Positions 60,323 to 61,146 of a stretch of 61,146 nucleotides of DNA are shown piece after piece. The DNA is from Methanococcoides seepicolus (GTDB taxonomy: Archaea > Halobacteriota > Methanosarcinia > Methanosarcinales > Methanosarcinaceae). Where the stretch lies: positions 1-61,146 of the forward strand of contig NZ_JAGSOI010000009.1 in NCBI RefSeq assembly GCF_023684405.1, in the 5' to 3' direction. Below the pieces are notes generated by a model, which ran no database searches, was not told where the DNA came from, and saw only the letters and a list, made by a program, of their open reading frames with translations. Position 1 is the first letter of the stretch, and each line of letters opens with the position of its first letter. A program made the translations under genes and the position numbers.

Positions 60323-61146
60323 ATGCAAATTAGAACAATTCTTATTGTTGCAATGTTATGCCTTGCTATGTCTGGTATAGCAGTTGCACAACCTGCAGAT
60401 GAATGTTGCTGGGCAGAGGCAAGTGCGGCAAGTGCAAGTGAACTATATAACTTGACATATCCAAAGGACACACTTTCATGCGGGGATGTGGATGTTGGTG
60501 TGATCGTTGACGGTAATAACGTAACTGTAGAAGTTATATTTTTATCCCCGACATACCTTTCAAATACTACTAGTATCAAAACATTTGGCTTGAACACCGT
60601 AGGGCTTACTGAAGCCAATGTAACTGGTATCACTGGTGCAAATCGAACACTGACTGGGGTTGACAGCTTTTCTGCTGAATTTGGTAATCTCAATACAACT
60701 GTTGGTTTTGTTACCAGTGAAAAGACCCTTGGTCCTATTACAATAACATTCGATGGTCCTGTAGTGCTTGTACCAAATTCTCTGAACTTTAATGCAGCTG
60801 TGCATCTTATCGGACTTAATGAAGGTCTGAGTGTCAAGGTTGCAGATGGTGAATGTCCAATTCCTGTTGCTGCAGAAGATATAAAATGTTGCTGGGAAAA
60901 GCCATGTGGCACCCCAGTTGAACAATGTGACCAAGAAACTACTTTTGTACTTTATGAATCAAATGCTACGATTGTAAAGACAATCCACGGCTATGTATAT
61001 GTTGACATGGAACCCGATGTAAATGGTGTTGGTCAAGATATTATTACCGCCGGTGATATTCGTCTTTCTGAATGGCACACAAATTACGAGCCTAACACCA
61101 AGGTTATGCCAGAGGATCTGGACAACTTAGATGTTGTTGAGACTGT
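60323..61146 (+). CDS. Secreted Cys-containing protein, cut by the right edge
   Basis: An open frame with no stop before the window ends (274 codons). GGAGG lies at good spacing before ATG 60323. Residues 1-22 are a signal peptide (MQIRTILIVAMLCLAMSG, AVAQ). The mature part begins DECCWAEASAASAS and has beta-rich, Asn/Thr-rich sequence with several N-x-S/T sites and a second CCWEKPCG cluster near residue 193. I do not recognise a family; a surface or S-layer-associated protein is the best guess. A 211-aa frame on the opposite strand is a shadow. Confidence 0.75.
   Translation, partial: MQIRTILIVAMLCLAMSGIAVAQPADECCWAEASAASASELYNLTYPKDTLSCGDVDVGVIVDGNNVTVEVIFLSPTYLSNTTSIKTFGLNTVGLTEANVTGITGANRTLTGVDSFSAEFGNLNTTVGFVTSEKTLGPITITFDGPVVLVPNSLNFNAAVHLIGLNEGLSVKVADGECPIPVAAEDIKCCWEKPCGTPVEQCDQETTFVLYESNATIVKTIHGYVYVDMEPDVNGVGQDIITAGDIRLSEWHTNYEPNTKVMPEDLDNLDVVET

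Noticed and set aside
60277-60912. A 211-aa frame on the minus strand at the right edge
   Set aside because: It is antisense to a plus-strand gene with a ribosome-binding site and signal peptide, and its protein is low in recognisable structure.
1-61146. CRISPR array or cas genes
   Set aside because: No regularly spaced short repeats and no Cas-like proteins; the only tandem repeats are the 9-nt, 246/249-bp and 311-bp ones described.

Overview
This looks like a euryarchaeal chromosome segment, most likely from a methylotrophic methanogen of the Methanosarcinales (Methanococcoides/Methanolobus-like). That placement is inference: there are no methanogenesis genes here. The archaeal markers are clear, however: ribosomal protein L21e, RNA polymerase subunit F, the tRNA enzymes TrmY and Pus10, archaeal GHMP-type shikimate kinase, membrane-bound LonB, TATA boxes about 26 nt upstream of several start codons (leaderless genes), and giant surface proteins with Asn-rich repeat domains and a PGF-pre-PGF-type domain. 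The AcnB-type aconitase is bacterial in character.

Left part (1-10 kb): the 3' end of an unknown gene with a terminator, a tRNA-Leu(UAA), metallohydrolases, a TIGR00266 protein and a lipoprotein. Then comes an information-processing block: trmY-pus10 (consecutive tRNA T-loop modification steps), rpl21e, rpoF, DUF655, ksgA and a HemK2/Mtq2-like methylase. At 10-14 kb are two hydantoinase/oxoprolinase-family paralogues with no HyuB partner. At 14-22 kb are an AT-rich orphan, aroK-chorismate mutase-purE, and a tightly coupled lonB-tldD-tldE proteolysis cluster, followed by a response regulator with a PAS domain.

Middle (22-46 kb): a 1685-residue subtilase with PKD domains, a Ca2+-type P-ATPase, a gap holding a structured element and a 43-aa lysine-rich protein, transporters, korAB-type 2-oxoacid:ferredoxin oxidoreductase, a 5'-truncated FMN oxidoreductase pseudogene ending at a perfect inverted repeat, acnB, and beside acnB a decayed fragment of an AcnA-type aconitase. 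Then come nicotinate phosphoribosyltransferase, an EamA transporter and a giant C1A cysteine protease with the same C-terminal architecture as the subtilase.

Right part (46-61 kb): a MacB-like ABC operon (ATPase, CARDB-like exoprotein, FtsX permease) facing a membrane protein plus winged-helix regulator across a compact divergent promoter with a palindrome. Next are an AhpD-like protein, a 1055-residue exported TPR protein, lysA, Sir2, a DUF92 membrane protein and a JAMM protease. The end is a decayed region with an IS5-type transposase remnant and a 311-bp tandem duplication just upstream of a secreted protein gene that runs off the right edge.

The recurring theme is protein turnover and the cell envelope: LonB, TldD/E, JAMM, two giant exoproteases and a MacB-type ABC system. 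The genomic scars (acnA remnant, truncated oxidoreductase, IS remnant, tandem repeats) sit in the gaps between genes.
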